Below, one piece after another: positions 7,917-17,298 of a DNA stretch of 64,000 nt; position 1 is the first letter of the stretch; every line of letters begins with the position of its first letter. A model generated the notes under the pieces. It was not told the origin of the DNA. It saw only the letters and a program-made list of their open reading frames with translations, and did no database searches. The stretch covers positions 28,165 through 92,164 of the forward strand of contig NZ_AUCC01000004.1 of the NCBI RefSeq assembly GCF_000429565.1. The letters run 5' to 3'. The stretch comes from Arsenophonus nasoniae DSM 15247 (GTDB lineage: Bacteria > Pseudomonadota > Gammaproteobacteria > Enterobacterales > Enterobacteriaceae). A program made the position numbers and the translations under genes.

Positions 7917-8708
7917 TTAAAGCTCATAGGCTAATAAGGCCTTATGACAGAGCTCAGAGCGGACACAGTCGCCAATAGTAAATCTCACGACAGAGACCAA
8001 ATCGTCACAATTAAAACGTCGTAACGCATCTTCCAGACCAGAAATGATCCCTAACGGTAAATCACATTGGGAAACATCACCATTAACAACTACAGTTACA
8101 TTTTCTCCTAGGCGAGTTAAAAACATTTTCATCTGATTGGCTGTCACATTTTGCGCTTCATCCAGGATCACAAAGGCATTTTCAAAGGTTCGGCCACGCA
8201 TGTAAGCAAAAGGCGCGATTTCTACTTTGCCTATTTCAGGCCGTAGGCAGTACTGGAGAAAAGAGTGACCCAATCTTTTAGCTAAAATATCATATACCGG
8301 CCGAAAAAAAGGCGCGAATTTCTCTGCCATATCACCCGGTAAGAACCCCAAATCCTCTTCTGCTTGCAGAACCGGACGAGTTACGATAATTTTATTGATT
8401 TCTTTATTGATAAGGGCATCAGCAGCCATGGCAGAACTAATAAACGTTTTACCACATCCTGCTTCACCATTTGCCAAAATCAATTTTTGCCACTTAATAG
8501 CTTCAATATATTGTCTTTGTGCTTCACTACGAGGAATAATGGGAGAACGATCACGTGTTTCACATGCCATACCAATGGTTTCAATACCTGTAAAATCAGC
8601 AAAAGATGCCACATTGTTGATCTCTTTTAATCGAGACGAACGGCTTTCTTTTCTTAAAGATCTTCTTAATTCTCGGCGTGCTCTTGTTGCAGCTTTCTGT
8701 CTACTCAT
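7917..8708 (-). CDS. phoH: PhoH-family ATPase
   Basis: This 263-residue cytoplasmic P-loop ATPase is of the PhoH family. It has a Walker A motif GEAGCGKT at about residues 81-88 and a Walker B motif FVILDEAQN at about 179-187, followed by the NGDVSQCDLP sensor segment. The N-terminus is very basic (RQKAATRARRELRRSLRKES). In E. coli the gene is phosphate-starvation inducible; the cellular role is still unclear, with RNA-related functions suggested for the family. The start at 8708 has a good ribosome site (AAAGGT). It is transcribed alone and ends in a strong terminator. Confidence 0.9.
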   Translation of the reverse strand: MSRQKAATRARRELRRSLRKESRSSRLKEINNVASFADFTGIETIGMACETRDRSPIIPRSEAQRQYIEAIKWQKLILANGEAGCGKTFISSAMAADALINKEINKIIVTRPVLQAEEDLGFLPGDMAEKFAPFFRPVYDILAKRLGHSFLQYCLRPEIGKVEIAPFAYMRGRTFENAFVILDEAQNVTANQMKMFLTRLGENVTVVVNGDVSQCDLPLGIISGLEDALRRFNCDDLVSVVRFTIGDCVRSELCHKALLAYEL

Positions 8709-9164
8709 AGTGTTACCTTTCGATAGTCTATATTTCGATGGTAATAATATTTGAATATCTATACAAAAAAGCTATCTAAAACAGAGGATTGACTCCAATT
8801 TTATGATTTGCATGAAAAAACCGGTTACAAATTTCTCCATCTTGCATGTTATGGAAAACTTATAACCGGTTAACGTCTGAAGCGTATATTTTAAACATCT
8901 TATCATCTATATCCCCTATGTTGAACAGCATCAAACACAGAACTACGACTATAAAACATCTTCTACAACTTAATATTATCTTATATCCATTAATTGACTA
9001 TAAAAATATTTTAACATCTCTGATACAAAAAATATTGTCGATTATTGCTTGCCTGTCAACTTTATTACGCAAACAATTACCTTCAGTCACTTGATAATTT
9101 ATTAGTAGCCGCGCTGATAAGACTAGCGTGATAATATGCTATTTATTTGACAGTAAATGTTTTT
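8709..9164. other. Intergenic region between phoH and endA
   Basis: About 455 bp without a convincing coding frame. It contains one long imperfect inverted repeat (8815-8871), described separately; otherwise only AT-rich sequence. Confidence 0.5.
8815..8871 (-). terminator. Long imperfect hairpin with U-tail, unassigned
   Basis: AACCGGTTA at 8819-8827 and TAACCGGTT at 8863-8871 are perfect arms, and the inner sequences (TCTCCAT / ATGGAAAA) also pair partly. On the minus strand the structure ends in TTTTTT (8820-8815). It sits about 300 bp after endA, too far for a simple endA terminator. It may end a longer endA transcript or a small RNA. Confidence 0.45.
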
Positions 9165-10169
9165 TTATTGTCGCTGGCAATTTTTTGCTAATCGATAACC
9201 CGCAGCAATCGCTGCTTGCTCATTTTCAAAAACAATACTGTTTTTTGCTGATAAAACCTTATATCCCTGACAATGAGAAAAATGGTATATTTGGCTAATT
9301 TGGTTGCCTTTAATCATTGTTGTCAGATAATTGTTTGCCATATCAGAAATATTACGCTTTGTTTTGCTTACTTTGTTGTCTATTTCAGCGGTGATTGCAG
9401 ATAAACCCGCTGCCTGATTTTTATGTCCTAATTGCCAGGTTAATTCACCGGTCACAAACGGATTATAGTGCCCGGTAATTTTACTAATGCGCTCATTTTG
9501 CAACTTTTCCCACTCACTAACCGGAAATTGTCGATCCCAGGCGATTAATAGCTGTTGTTGTTGCTTTGACATATTAAGATTATACCGGTCATACATATAA
9601 AACATAACCCGGGCAACCTGGCCTTTTACTTCATTTCTGGGCTCAAAAATACGATTTTTAAAGTCCACCCGGCTTTGACATTGACCATAAGAAGTCAAAA
9701 ATGTGGTTGGCAATTGACCATAATTGAAGTTACTCCTATCACCATTCACTTCACCAATAGAAGGTGCAATGTTATAGAGATCGGCTTCCATAGCGCGAAA
9801 GACCGGATCTGTTATTACACAATTCTTTCGCCCCCCATTTTGCCAACATTGGCGCTGATGACCAAATACCCATGCCGGCACAATATGTTCCCATTCAATT
9901 CGCTGAGCTCGATTTATCTGTTTCCTGACTTGGTAACCACAGCTAGTTAAATCTACCCTACCACCACTCTTTCCCATCCATTGCCATTGGCATCCGCAAT
10001 AAAGCGTTCCTTGATTTCCGGCAGCTTGATCAAAGTAAATTTCATTACGGGCAATTTTTTTTGCTTCGTCAAAACTAGTGGGAGTCGCTGATAAACTAAA
10101 TGGCGTACAAAAAACGACTATCACGGTAATTATTACCGTTAAAAAATGGCTTAATTTCAAAATTAACAT
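9165..10169 (-). CDS. endA: Endonuclease I family periplasmic nuclease with C-terminal Ada-type zinc-binding-like domain
   Basis: The 334-residue protein has a hydrophobic signal peptide (about 1-27, cleavage near LSA-TP). The endonuclease I domain spans about 30-245: the beta-beta-alpha-metal active-site motif WEHIVPAWVFG with catalytic His, MEADLYNIAPSIGEVNGDRS and the Cys pairs of the family. E. coli EndA is only 235 residues. Here residues about 285-334 add a segment with YHFSHCQGYKVLSAKNSIVF and AAGYRLAKNC, the pattern of a small Ada-like metal-binding module found on other secreted nucleases. The enzyme cuts double-stranded DNA in the periplasm. It is transcribed alone. Confidence 0.85.
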   Translation of the reverse strand: MLILKLSHFLTVIITVIVVFCTPFSLSATPTSFDEAKKIARNEIYFDQAAGNQGTLYCGCQWQWMGKSGGRVDLTSCGYQVRKQINRAQRIEWEHIVPAWVFGHQRQCWQNGGRKNCVITDPVFRAMEADLYNIAPSIGEVNGDRSNFNYGQLPTTFLTSYGQCQSRVDFKNRIFEPRNEVKGQVARVMFYMYDRYNLNMSKQQQQLLIAWDRQFPVSEWEKLQNERISKITGHYNPFVTGELTWQLGHKNQAAGLSAITAEIDNKVSKTKRNISDMANNYLTTMIKGNQISQIYHFSHCQGYKVLSAKNSIVFENEQAAIAAGYRLAKNCQRQ

Positions 10170-10372
10170 CCTGGTTAAAATTAATATATAAATCGATCAC
10201 TTTAGTCATATAATTTTTTCATTATTGTCGCAACCACATGAAAAAATTTAATTTTATTTTCTTATTTTATATGATGAATTTCTATAAAAAACATATCATT
10301 TTTGTATAAAAATATAATTAACGCTTTAAAATACCATTAAATAAAAATTTAATTTTTTATTTAGGAAATAAA
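10170..10372. promoter_or_regulatory. Divergent promoter region of endA and the small pseudogene
   Basis: About 200 bp of very AT-rich DNA between the endA start and a small plus-strand remnant. An AGGAAA ribosome-site-like sequence precedes the ATG at 10373. No operator is recognised. Confidence 0.35.
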
Positions 10373-10548
10373 ATGAATACATTAATAAAACTCTTAAAAG
10401 AAAAATTAATTGATATGACGAAAACATGCTCAAGAAAATGATGTTAAAGTCATTATTACTCAATTTTCAGCAGATGAATTTAATATTCAAATTTATAATA
10501 TCGGGTGAGCAACAATTTGATATTACCTTAAACTCAATACAAAACTAA
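10373..10548 (+). pseudogene. Remnant of a small gene, frameshifted
   Basis: An ATG with AGGAAA before it opens MNTLIKLLKEKLIDMTKTCSRK and then stops. Shifting frame recovers an open stretch (NDVKVIITQFSADEFNIQIYNIG), and another shift recovers [14 protein letters not shown] before a TAA at 10546. Together these suggest one small protein of roughly 55-60 residues broken by two or more indels. No family is recognised. Alternatively this is chance in AT-rich DNA. Confidence 0.4.
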
Positions 10549-11015
10549 ACTCGTGGACGTTTACGATATAACCATAATCCAGGAATAGATAAACCAACTG
10601 ATAACGCGCCGACAATAAATAAGGTTTTAATAAAATGTGTTACTAATGTCTCAAGTAACTCAGCGTTATAACCCAAATGAGCAATTTTTACTAACGATAT
10701 CATCGCTATATATGCACTTATCCCTGGGAACATCGGAATAATTGCCGCAACAGTAAATACTTTTGGATGTGCAAGCCACCAACGTGACCATTGAATACCG
10801 ATGATGCCAATTAAAATTGCAGCGCAAAAACTTGCCCATTCAATACTAAAGCCCATTTCCATTAGTATCATACGAAAGCCATAACCTATGGCGCCAAGCA
10901 AAGCACAATATTTTAATGCCCGTACGGGTACATTAAAAACCATGGCAAAACCAGCTGCTGGTATTGCCGCTAATAACATTTTTTCAATTAAAGTCAGTAA
11001 AAATATTATGCCCAA
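10545..11015 (-). CDS. yjjB: YjjB, subunit of the YjjPB succinate/threonine-serine exporter family
   Basis: This is an inner-membrane protein of about 156 residues with four to five hydrophobic segments, of the ThrE_2/DUF3815 family. [40 protein letters not shown] and [16 protein letters not shown] match E. coli YjjB nearly residue for residue. The longer frame back to 11093 is not needed: the E. coli start aligns with the TTG at 11013-11015 ([12 protein letters not shown]), overlapping the end of yjjP by 10 nt with GGGGA upstream. YjjB and YjjP together form an exporter shown to release succinate in E. coli. Confidence 0.85.
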   Translation of the reverse strand: MGIIFLLTLIEKMLLAAIPAAGFAMVFNVPVRALKYCALLGAIGYGFRMILMEMGFSIEWASFCAAILIGIIGIQWSRWWLAHPKVFTVAAIIPMFPGISAYIAMISLVKIAHLGYNAELLETLVTHFIKTLFIVGALSVGLSIPGLWLYRKRPRV

Positions 11016-11803
11016 TTTCTTAATCCCCAAACAGCCATCGCCATGGTTATACCAATACAGGTGGCTAATGTGAGCAAACTTGCCATTGCCCAACGCGCTA
11101 ATCCAGTATTAATATGACCTTTAAACATATCTGCTACAGAATTAATTAATGGAAATCCAGGAACTAACAGTAAAACGCTAGCTGCCATAGAAACCGTCGA
11201 TGCACTGGAAAAATAAGGAATCTTTAATACAAAACCAGATACTGTGGTGGCCACAAAGGCGGTAATACAAAAATTAATCAATGGATTCATATATTGGGCA
11301 GTAAGAATTTGTCGAATGTACATTGCACAGCCACTGGCAATAAAAGTGACCAAGCATCCATCCCAGCCTCCCCCGTTGAGCTTACAAAAGCAGCCACAAG
11401 ATAATCCAATCATAAGAACCAGTAACCAACGAGGATAACGTAGTGGTTTTATCTCAGCCAGACGCTGTTGAACCTTATCACTATCTAACAATTTATATTC
11501 AGCCAATATCACCGTGTGCTGAACCTTAGTCACCACGTGCATATTTATGCCATGATCAACATTTTTACGAGTAGACGTCATACAACGACCGTTAATTACC
11601 GTTGTTAATACAATTGCATTAGAAGAAATTGCGCTATCAACTTGATCCGCGCCTAAAGCAATACCTAATCGGGTTGATAATTGCTCCACTAGCATACTTT
11701 CTGCACCATGTTGAAAAAGGAGCTGAGCACATTGAATACATAGGCGCGTAATTTTTCTCTGCCTTTCAGTTTCAGTATGATAATTAGATTCAACATATTC
11801 CAT
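11006..11803 (-). CDS. yjjP: YjjP, subunit of the YjjPB succinate/threonine-serine exporter family
   Basis: The 265-residue protein of the ThrE/DUF1212 family has a soluble N-terminal half with [20 protein letters not shown] and [10 protein letters not shown], and a C-terminal half with about five membrane segments (from about 125). It is the first gene of a two-gene operon; its 3' end overlaps the TTG start of yjjB. The two split halves correspond to a single ThrE-type exporter in other bacteria. Confidence 0.88.
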   Translation of the reverse strand: MEYVESNYHTETERQRKITRLCIQCAQLLFQHGAESMLVEQLSTRLGIALGADQVDSAISSNAIVLTTVINGRCMTSTRKNVDHGINMHVVTKVQHTVILAEYKLLDSDKVQQRLAEIKPLRYPRWLLVLMIGLSCGCFCKLNGGGWDGCLVTFIASGCAMYIRQILTAQYMNPLINFCITAFVATTVSGFVLKIPYFSSASTVSMAASVLLLVPGFPLINSVADMFKGHINTGLARWAMASLLTLATCIGITMAMAVWGLRNWA

Positions 11804-12059
11804 TTTGTGGCCTATACCTACAGAATTTTATTGATAGTAATCATAGCGGATCAAGTTGTTGACCATATCAGACAACATAATTAAGAACGCGCTATTTAGA
11901 TCAAAATTAGCATTACTTTTTTGTAAATAATCTAATTTAAAACGACTAATAATTGCTGCAATACCTTTCATTCAATTTGATTAAAATAAAAAAGTAAGCC
12001 ATTAATTTAACCCAAAAAACAAACAAATTAACTAAATTTTAGCATTATAATAATATTAA

Positions 12060-12497
12060 CTACCGGACTATCAATATAGAAATCGGAGCATTAGAAACAA
12101 TAGCCGAAGCATTCGAACCTAGCAAATGCGTGGCAATATTGGGACGGCGAGAGCCGACTACGATCAAATCAGCACCTATTTTTTCTGCTTCTGATAGAAC
12201 TTTATCTCTAGGTGACCCCATCTCCACAGAATAAGAAATTTTATCTTTAGGATAATCAATATGCTTAACTATTATTTCTAATTGTTTTTCCGAACTTTCG
12301 ATTGTTTTTTTTGCAAAATTAGCTAATAAATCATAATGATAACTATAACTCATTGAATAACGAGACATATCAGGGGCAACATGGAAGAAATGCAATTTAG
12401 CATCAGATAATTTAGCAATATAAAGCGCATGTTTAAGTGCTTTTTTTATTAGTTCTTTTTCTGAGATATCAATTGGAACGAGAATTGTTTTATACAT
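12060..12497 (-). CDS. uspF: Universal stress protein, UspF type
   Basis: This 145-residue Usp-fold protein begins MYKTILVPIDISEKELIKKA. The ATP-binding glycine-rich motif GSRRPNIATHLLGSNASAIV and the terminal ISILIVR match E. coli UspF/UspG. A ribosome site AAGGAG precedes the start. A second, about 50% similar copy lies directly upstream in the same direction (12637-13065). The 139-bp spacer leaves it open whether they share a transcript. The proteins bind ATP and help in stress survival; UspF is also linked to adhesion in E. coli. Confidence 0.85.
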   Translation of the reverse strand: MYKTILVPIDISEKELIKKALKHALYIAKLSDAKLHFFHVAPDMSRYSMSYSYHYDLLANFAKKTIESSEKQLEIIVKHIDYPKDKISYSVEMGSPRDKVLSEAEKIGADLIVVGSRRPNIATHLLGSNASAIVSNAPISILIVR

Positions 12498-12636
12498 ATT
12501 TACTCCTTGAAACGGTAAGCACTAAATCTTAATTTCCATAATCATTAATTTAAAATACCGTACTAAAGCAATAAAATTGATTAAACTAGCCGTTAAAATA
12601 ATAAATAATTAAACTTTTAATTTTGATTATTAATCC

Positions 12637-13065
12637 TTATCTCACCACTAACACAGACGTTTTTGCATAACGGACAACACCCGCCGCTGTTGAACCTAAC
12701 AGATGAGTTGTTATATTGGGACTTCTTGAACCAAGAATAATGATATCAGCGTTAATTTCTTCTGCTCGACTAACAATTTCATCACGCGGCGATCCAAAAG
12801 CAATGGTATAACCCAGGCGATCCGCAGGTAAATCGATCGGTTCAAGTAGATTTTGCATATCATCTTCTGCTTTTAGTGTGGCACGATCTTTTATTTCCAT
12901 ATATCCCAATGCATAAGCATTTATAATCGCCGATGAAATAGGTAATACATGGATGAAATTTAGTTTAGCTCCTGAAACTTTAGCAAACTGTACTGCCTGT
13001 CGTATAGCTTTACTGGTTAATTCTTCTTGAGCAATATCAACAGCCACTAAAATAACTTTATACAT
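12637..13065 (-). CDS. Universal stress protein, UspF type (tandem paralogue)
   Basis: This 142-residue paralogue of the following gene has MYKVILVAVDIAQEELTSKA at the N-terminus and GSRSPNITTHLLGSTAAGVV as the ATP-binding motif. An in-frame ATG at 13077 is possible, but the sequence ATGGAGGTGTGT between it and the ATG at 13065 is itself the Shine-Dalgarno sequence (GGAGGTG) for the downstream ATG. 13065 is therefore chosen. Tandem duplication of this gene is not the E. coli arrangement. Confidence 0.85.
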   Translation of the reverse strand: MYKVILVAVDIAQEELTSKAIRQAVQFAKVSGAKLNFIHVLPISSAIINAYALGYMEIKDRATLKAEDDMQNLLEPIDLPADRLGYTIAFGSPRDEIVSRAEEINADIIILGSRSPNITTHLLGSTAAGVVRYAKTSVLVVR

Positions 13066-13411
13066 ACACACCTCCATCTAAAAGTTTTTATTCCAACTTC
13101 TAAAGTATAAGATAAAAGTGATAAAATAATTGTGAATATCTTTACGTGGCTAAATTAAATATTTTACCTAAACAGTAATAACTGCTGCACTTATCAGCAA
13201 GCCTATTTTTATTACCATTCTTCGCCATTTAGTTTTGTAATACAATAGCAATAAAGAGATATTATAATGACTAAAATCAAATAATTAATATTATATTAAA
13301 TAGATTATTTAAATTAAAAACTTGTATAAAGTCTTATACTAAATCCCACAACTGTGTAAAATACGCAATAAGTAATTGTTGCTTTATTTTTTAATTCATT
13401 GAGGCATAAAA
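13066..13411. promoter_or_regulatory. Divergent promoter region, usp pair and yecF
   Basis: About 345 bp between divergent genes. Very AT-rich toward yecF. Promoters for both directions must lie here, but no operator is recognised. Confidence 0.4.
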
Positions 13412-13633
13412 ATGACAAATGATTGTTCGAGTACTCCTAATACAGAAACCATTGCTACTGAAATTGGTTGCTTGAAAACTTTTATAACCCATATATTAAA
13501 AGCACTAAATCAAGCTGATGCCGGAAGAGCTATACTCAATATAGAAAAAGAAATGCTCACCATGCAAGATCCTAAACAAGCAGAAGTTTTTAAACGAATA
13601 ATCGAACAAATCAAAACTGCCTATCGAAGTTAA
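13412..13633 (+). CDS. yecF: DUF2594 family protein YecF
   Basis: This 73-residue protein contains ATEIGCLKTFITHILKALNQ, ADAGRAILNIEKEM and the C-terminal IIEQIKTAYRS, matching E. coli YecF (74 residues) along its length. Predicted soluble and helical; function unknown. GAGG precedes the ATG. It is followed at once by a terminator shared with htpX. Confidence 0.85.
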   Translation: MTNDCSSTPNTETIATEIGCLKTFITHILKALNQADAGRAILNIEKEMLTMQDPKQAEVFKRIIEQIKTAYRS

Positions 13634-13639
13634 TAAAAA

Positions 13640-13668
13640 AATCCCACCTGTTTAGGTGGGATTGGTTA
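13640..13668. terminator. Bidirectional terminator between yecF and htpX
   Basis: A perfect 10-bp stem AATCCCACCT (13640-13649) / AGGTGGGATT (13654-13663) with loop GTTT. An A-run lies on the left and a T-rich run on the right, serving the convergent genes yecF and htpX. Confidence 0.85.
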
Positions 13669-13673
13669 TTATT

Positions 13674-14558
13674 TTATTGATTAAGATAAGTGCCCATACG
13701 TAAAGCTTCAATGCGTTTATCAAGAGGAGGGTGAGATAAGAACAACTCACTAAATGTTTTAGAACGGCCATTAATGCAAAAAGCCATCATACTACCAGCT
13801 TCCTGTGGTTCATAACTTGTTTTTAGACGCTGTAGCGCAGCGATCATTTTTTCTTTACCTACTAAATGAGCCGAACCAGCATCTGCACGGAATTCACGAT
13901 AGCGTGAGAACCACATAGTAATAATACTGGCCAAAATACCAAATACAATTTCTAACACCATTGATACAGCAAAGTAAATCATTGGGTTACCCTGGCTACT
14001 TTCACTGTCATTATTGTTATTTGACAAAAATCCAGACGCCAACTGAGCAATGATACGTGAAATAAAAATGACAAAAGTATTTACGACCCCTTGTAATAGA
14101 GTCATTGTTACCATATCACCATTAGCAATATGACTGATCTCATGAGCGATAACCGCTTCGGCTTCATGACGATCCATATTTTCTAGCAAACCAGTACTAA
14201 CAGCAACCAATGATGCATCACGACGAGCCCCGGTAGCAAAAGCGTTAATATCAGGTGCCTGATAAATAGCAACTTCTGGCATTTTAATACCAGCTTGATC
14301 AGCCTGACGCTTAACGGTATTTAACAACCAATGTTCTGTTTCTGTGGTCGGACTTTCAATCACCTGCCCTCCCACAGAACGTAATGCCATCCATTTTGAC
14401 ATTAATAATGAGATAAATGAGCCACCAAAACCAAAAAGACCGGCCATAATCATTAGCCCGGGAACACTTTGTCCCTGAATACCAGTCAAACTTAAAATAA
14501 TCCCAAATACAAACATGACTGCCAAGTTTGTAAGTAAAAACAAGGCGATTCGCATCAT
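13674..14558 (-). CDS. htpX: Membrane zinc protease HtpX
   Basis: This 294-residue M48 metalloprotease of the inner membrane has two N-terminal transmembrane segments (about 4-24, 34-54). The zinc motif HEISH is at 139-143, two further membrane segments follow (about 155-180, 195-215), and the third ligand Glu lies in the [14 protein letters not shown] segment. It degrades misfolded membrane proteins with FtsH and is usually under the CpxR heat/envelope stress response. Length and sequence match E. coli closely. It is downstream of prc as in E. coli, but with an unusually long 680-bp gap. Confidence 0.95.
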   Translation of the reverse strand: MMRIALFLLTNLAVMFVFGIILSLTGIQGQSVPGLMIMAGLFGFGGSFISLLMSKWMALRSVGGQVIESPTTETEHWLLNTVKRQADQAGIKMPEVAIYQAPDINAFATGARRDASLVAVSTGLLENMDRHEAEAVIAHEISHIANGDMVTMTLLQGVVNTFVIFISRIIAQLASGFLSNNNNDSESSQGNPMIYFAVSMVLEIVFGILASIITMWFSRYREFRADAGSAHLVGKEKMIAALQRLKTSYEPQEAGSMMAFCINGRSKTFSELFLSHPPLDKRIEALRMGTYLNQ

Positions 14559-15190
14559 AAAAATTGCTTTCCTTTATTAATTAATGACGATTAACATTAA
14601 ATTAGTAATATAAATAATGTTTTTTAACTATTTTTCAAGCCCTTTGTTGTGCAGATATGAAAAAACCACGCAACTTTACATTTTTACAAAAAAACCAGCA
14701 TAAGCTTGCATTTTTATTTATCTTAATGACGATTTATCGATATAACTTATTGTTTTTAATAAAACCATTATAGTTAAAAACTATACAAAATAACCGTAAG
14801 CGGGTCAATTATGACTTCATTTTTTGCTTAATGAGTTAAAATTATTTGTTTGGTTATGCCCAAAATAAGTTACTGCTCAGCAAAATAATATAATATTCTA
14901 TTTTATAAAGGAGTTGTAAAATTATTAATAATTAATTAATAACATGCTAAAAAATATTAAATATTGTTATACAAATAGATTAGATTTAATATGTGAATAC
15001 AAATAGATAGTTCAAATAGCGATAAATTATATAAGCTATAACATATTATACAATAGCCGTTATTTAAACTTTATCGGAGATAATATAGTTATCACTTAAA
15101 TAAAAGCATCTATCTTAATAAGTTAAATTATAAAATAAATAACCTAAAATGGATGTGAAAATTTTCAATAAACATTAATAAACGCTATAT
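14559..15190. other. Intergenic region upstream of htpX
   Basis: More than 600 bp of AT-rich sequence between prc and htpX, with no coding frame that resembles a protein. It must contain the htpX promoter near 14560-14700. In E. coli this gap is short, so the expansion may be a decayed gene. Confidence 0.5.
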
Positions 15191-15191
15191 A

Positions 15192-15222
15192 CAAAAAAAC
15201 CAGCAAAAGCCGGTTTTTTTAT
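15192..15222 (-). terminator. Terminator of prc
   Basis: On the minus strand AAAAAACCGGC-TTTT-GCTGGTTTTTTT forms a GC-centred hairpin with a T-run, about 15 bp after the prc stop. Confidence 0.85.
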
Positions 15223-15236
15223 AACGTGAATTTTAA

Positions 15237-17279
15237 TTATTGCTTAGCCTGATGATGCACTTCCAAATCTGCAAGATCAACTGCAATTCTCACCGTTTCA
15301 TCAAGGTATGGATCTGGCAATTCATAATTTTTAGGTAAATCATCTATCGTTTTTAATGGTGCTTTACCTTGTCGAGCAAAGCGTTCATTAATACGATGTA
15401 ATTTAATCGTATCAACTTCTTTATTTTCCTTCTCACGCTTAACATAATTAAGCGAAATAATATTTTTATTGGCTTTCATAGCGCGATAGCGGGCAATATC
15501 TTCCTCAATATATTTAAACTCAGGATTTTTCGCTATACGTTCCTTATAATGAGCAATTAAATTAGCAACATATTGGCTAATATTACCAATAACACTATAG
15601 CTAGCTGGCGCAATACTATCCCAAGGTAAAGCATTATCTTCAAAACTCTCACCTGTCTCAGCCGGATCTATACCCGTTGGCATAATAATATCCGGTGTCA
15701 CGCCTTTGCGCTGGGTACTTCCGCCATTGATACGATAAAACTTCTGAATAGTATATTGTACAGAGCCTAAAGCAGGCCAATCTGGGCGTAACATATGATC
15801 ATAAACACGACTCAAGGGATGGTATTGCTGAACGGTTCCCTTACCAAAGGATGGTTCTCCAACAATTAATGCTCGACCATAATCTTGCATCGCCGCAGCA
15901 AAAATTTCTGACGCTGAAGCACTAAAGCGATCAATTAATACCGTCAATGGGCCTTTGTAATAAACAACATCATCATCATCCACATCCTGACGAATTTTAC
16001 CGTTTTTATCACGCACCTGAACAATTGGACCACTTGGAATAAATAAACCCGATAATGATACTGCTTCGGTTAAAGCTCCTCCACCATTGCCTCGTAAATC
16101 AATGACAAGCGCAACGACATGACTTTTAGCCATTTTTTGTAACTGCGTTTTAACATCATTGGTTAACCCAACGTAAAAACCAGGAATATCAAGTACACCA
16201 ACTTTTTGCTTGCCAACATTTTTAATCGTCAGTTTTACCGCCCTATCTTCCAGTCGAATATGCTCACGGATTAATGTCACGGTATGAGGCTTGGCGCCTT
16301 TTGAATCTGAAATAACTTCAAGACGTACCTTACTGCCTTTAGGTCCTTTGATTAGCGCAACAACATCATCTAGTCGCCAGCCAACAACATCTGTCATCGA
16401 CTTACCCACTTGGCCTACACCAATAATCTTATCGCCAACCTTTAATAATTTACTTTTTGCTGCCGGACCACCGGCCACCATTGAGTTAATAATAATATAA
16501 TCTTCATCTTGCCGAAGTACTGCACCTATCCCTTCCAATGATAAGCTCATTTCTGAGTTGAACTGTTCCGTATTGCGGGGAGAAAGATAGTTAGTATGCG
16601 GATCTATTTCTCGTGCAAAAGCATTCATAATCAACTGAAAAACATCTTCACTTTGCGTTTGTGCTAGACGTTTTAGTGCAAAATTATAGCGTTTGGTCAA
16701 TATTGGCTTAATTTCTTTGTCATTTTTGCCTGACAGCTTCAGATTTAACCAATCAAACTTAACTTTTGCGTCCCACAGCTTATTTAGTTCCTCAACGTTT
16801 TTAGGCCAAGGCGCTTTACTTCTATCAACTTCAATAACATCGTTATTAGCAAAATCTAGCGGCATATTAAGCCGTGATAAAGCGTATTGAAAACGCTCAT
16901 AGCGCCGCTGTTGTGCTAGATTAAATATTGCATATAGCTCATTGAGATGACCAGTTTCAAGTTGTTGTCCTACTTTGCTTTTTTCACTAGCAAATTTATC
17001 AATATCCGATTGTAAAAAAACATTGTGGCTATAATCCAACAGATTTAAATAGCGATCAAAAATCTTACTAGAAAAATTTTCATCTAAATCAAATTGACGA
17101 TAGTGAGAACGGATAAAGCGTGAGACAACTCTTTCGCTAATAATGGCATGCTGGCGTTCCTGTTGAAGCTGAGGAAGCTTTTGAGCTGTTAATAGTGTTG
17201 GAGGCGCGACAGTATCTGCGTATGAAGTAGCCATTGTAGTTATACCAAACACAAAAGCCAGTTTAATATAATTATTCAT
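15237..17279 (-). CDS. prc: Tail-specific periplasmic protease Prc (Tsp)
   Basis: This 680-residue S41 peptidase (E. coli 682) has a signal peptide in the first 21 residues (MNNYIKLAFVFGITTMATSYA). It is followed by the helical N-terminal domain, a PDZ domain (LEGIGAVLRQDEDYIIINSM ... GDKIIGVGQ), and the catalytic core with the Ser/Lys dyad in DRFSASASEIFAAAMQDYG and GEPSFGKGTVQQ. It processes FtsI and degrades ssrA-tagged and Nlp-I-delivered substrates such as MepS. The ATG at 17297 is rejected because GGAGG lies between it and the ATG at 17279. proQ ends 19 bp upstream, so the two are co-transcribed as in E. coli. Confidence 0.95.
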   Translation of the reverse strand: MNNYIKLAFVFGITTMATSYADTVAPPTLLTAQKLPQLQQERQHAIISERVVSRFIRSHYRQFDLDENFSSKIFDRYLNLLDYSHNVFLQSDIDKFASEKSKVGQQLETGHLNELYAIFNLAQQRRYERFQYALSRLNMPLDFANNDVIEVDRSKAPWPKNVEELNKLWDAKVKFDWLNLKLSGKNDKEIKPILTKRYNFALKRLAQTQSEDVFQLIMNAFAREIDPHTNYLSPRNTEQFNSEMSLSLEGIGAVLRQDEDYIIINSMVAGGPAAKSKLLKVGDKIIGVGQVGKSMTDVVGWRLDDVVALIKGPKGSKVRLEVISDSKGAKPHTVTLIREHIRLEDRAVKLTIKNVGKQKVGVLDIPGFYVGLTNDVKTQLQKMAKSHVVALVIDLRGNGGGALTEAVSLSGLFIPSGPIVQVRDKNGKIRQDVDDDDVVYYKGPLTVLIDRFSASASEIFAAAMQDYGRALIVGEPSFGKGTVQQYHPLSRVYDHMLRPDWPALGSVQYTIQKFYRINGGSTQRKGVTPDIIMPTGIDPAETGESFEDNALPWDSIAPASYSVIGNISQYVANLIAHYKERIAKNPEFKYIEEDIARYRAMKANKNIISLNYVKREKENKEVDTIKLHRINERFARQGKAPLKTIDDLPKNYELPDPYLDETVRIAVDLADLEVHHQAKQ

Positions 17280-17298
17280 GCCGTGATTGGCCTCCATA

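Noticed and set aside
8364-8754. Plus-strand frames opposite phoH
   Set aside because: Antisense to a well-conserved gene with intact Walker motifs; no recognisable protein.
11016-11093. Longer N-terminus for yjjB from an ATG at 11093
   Set aside because: It lies inside yjjP and adds residues without family similarity; the TTG at 11015 aligns with the E. coli start.
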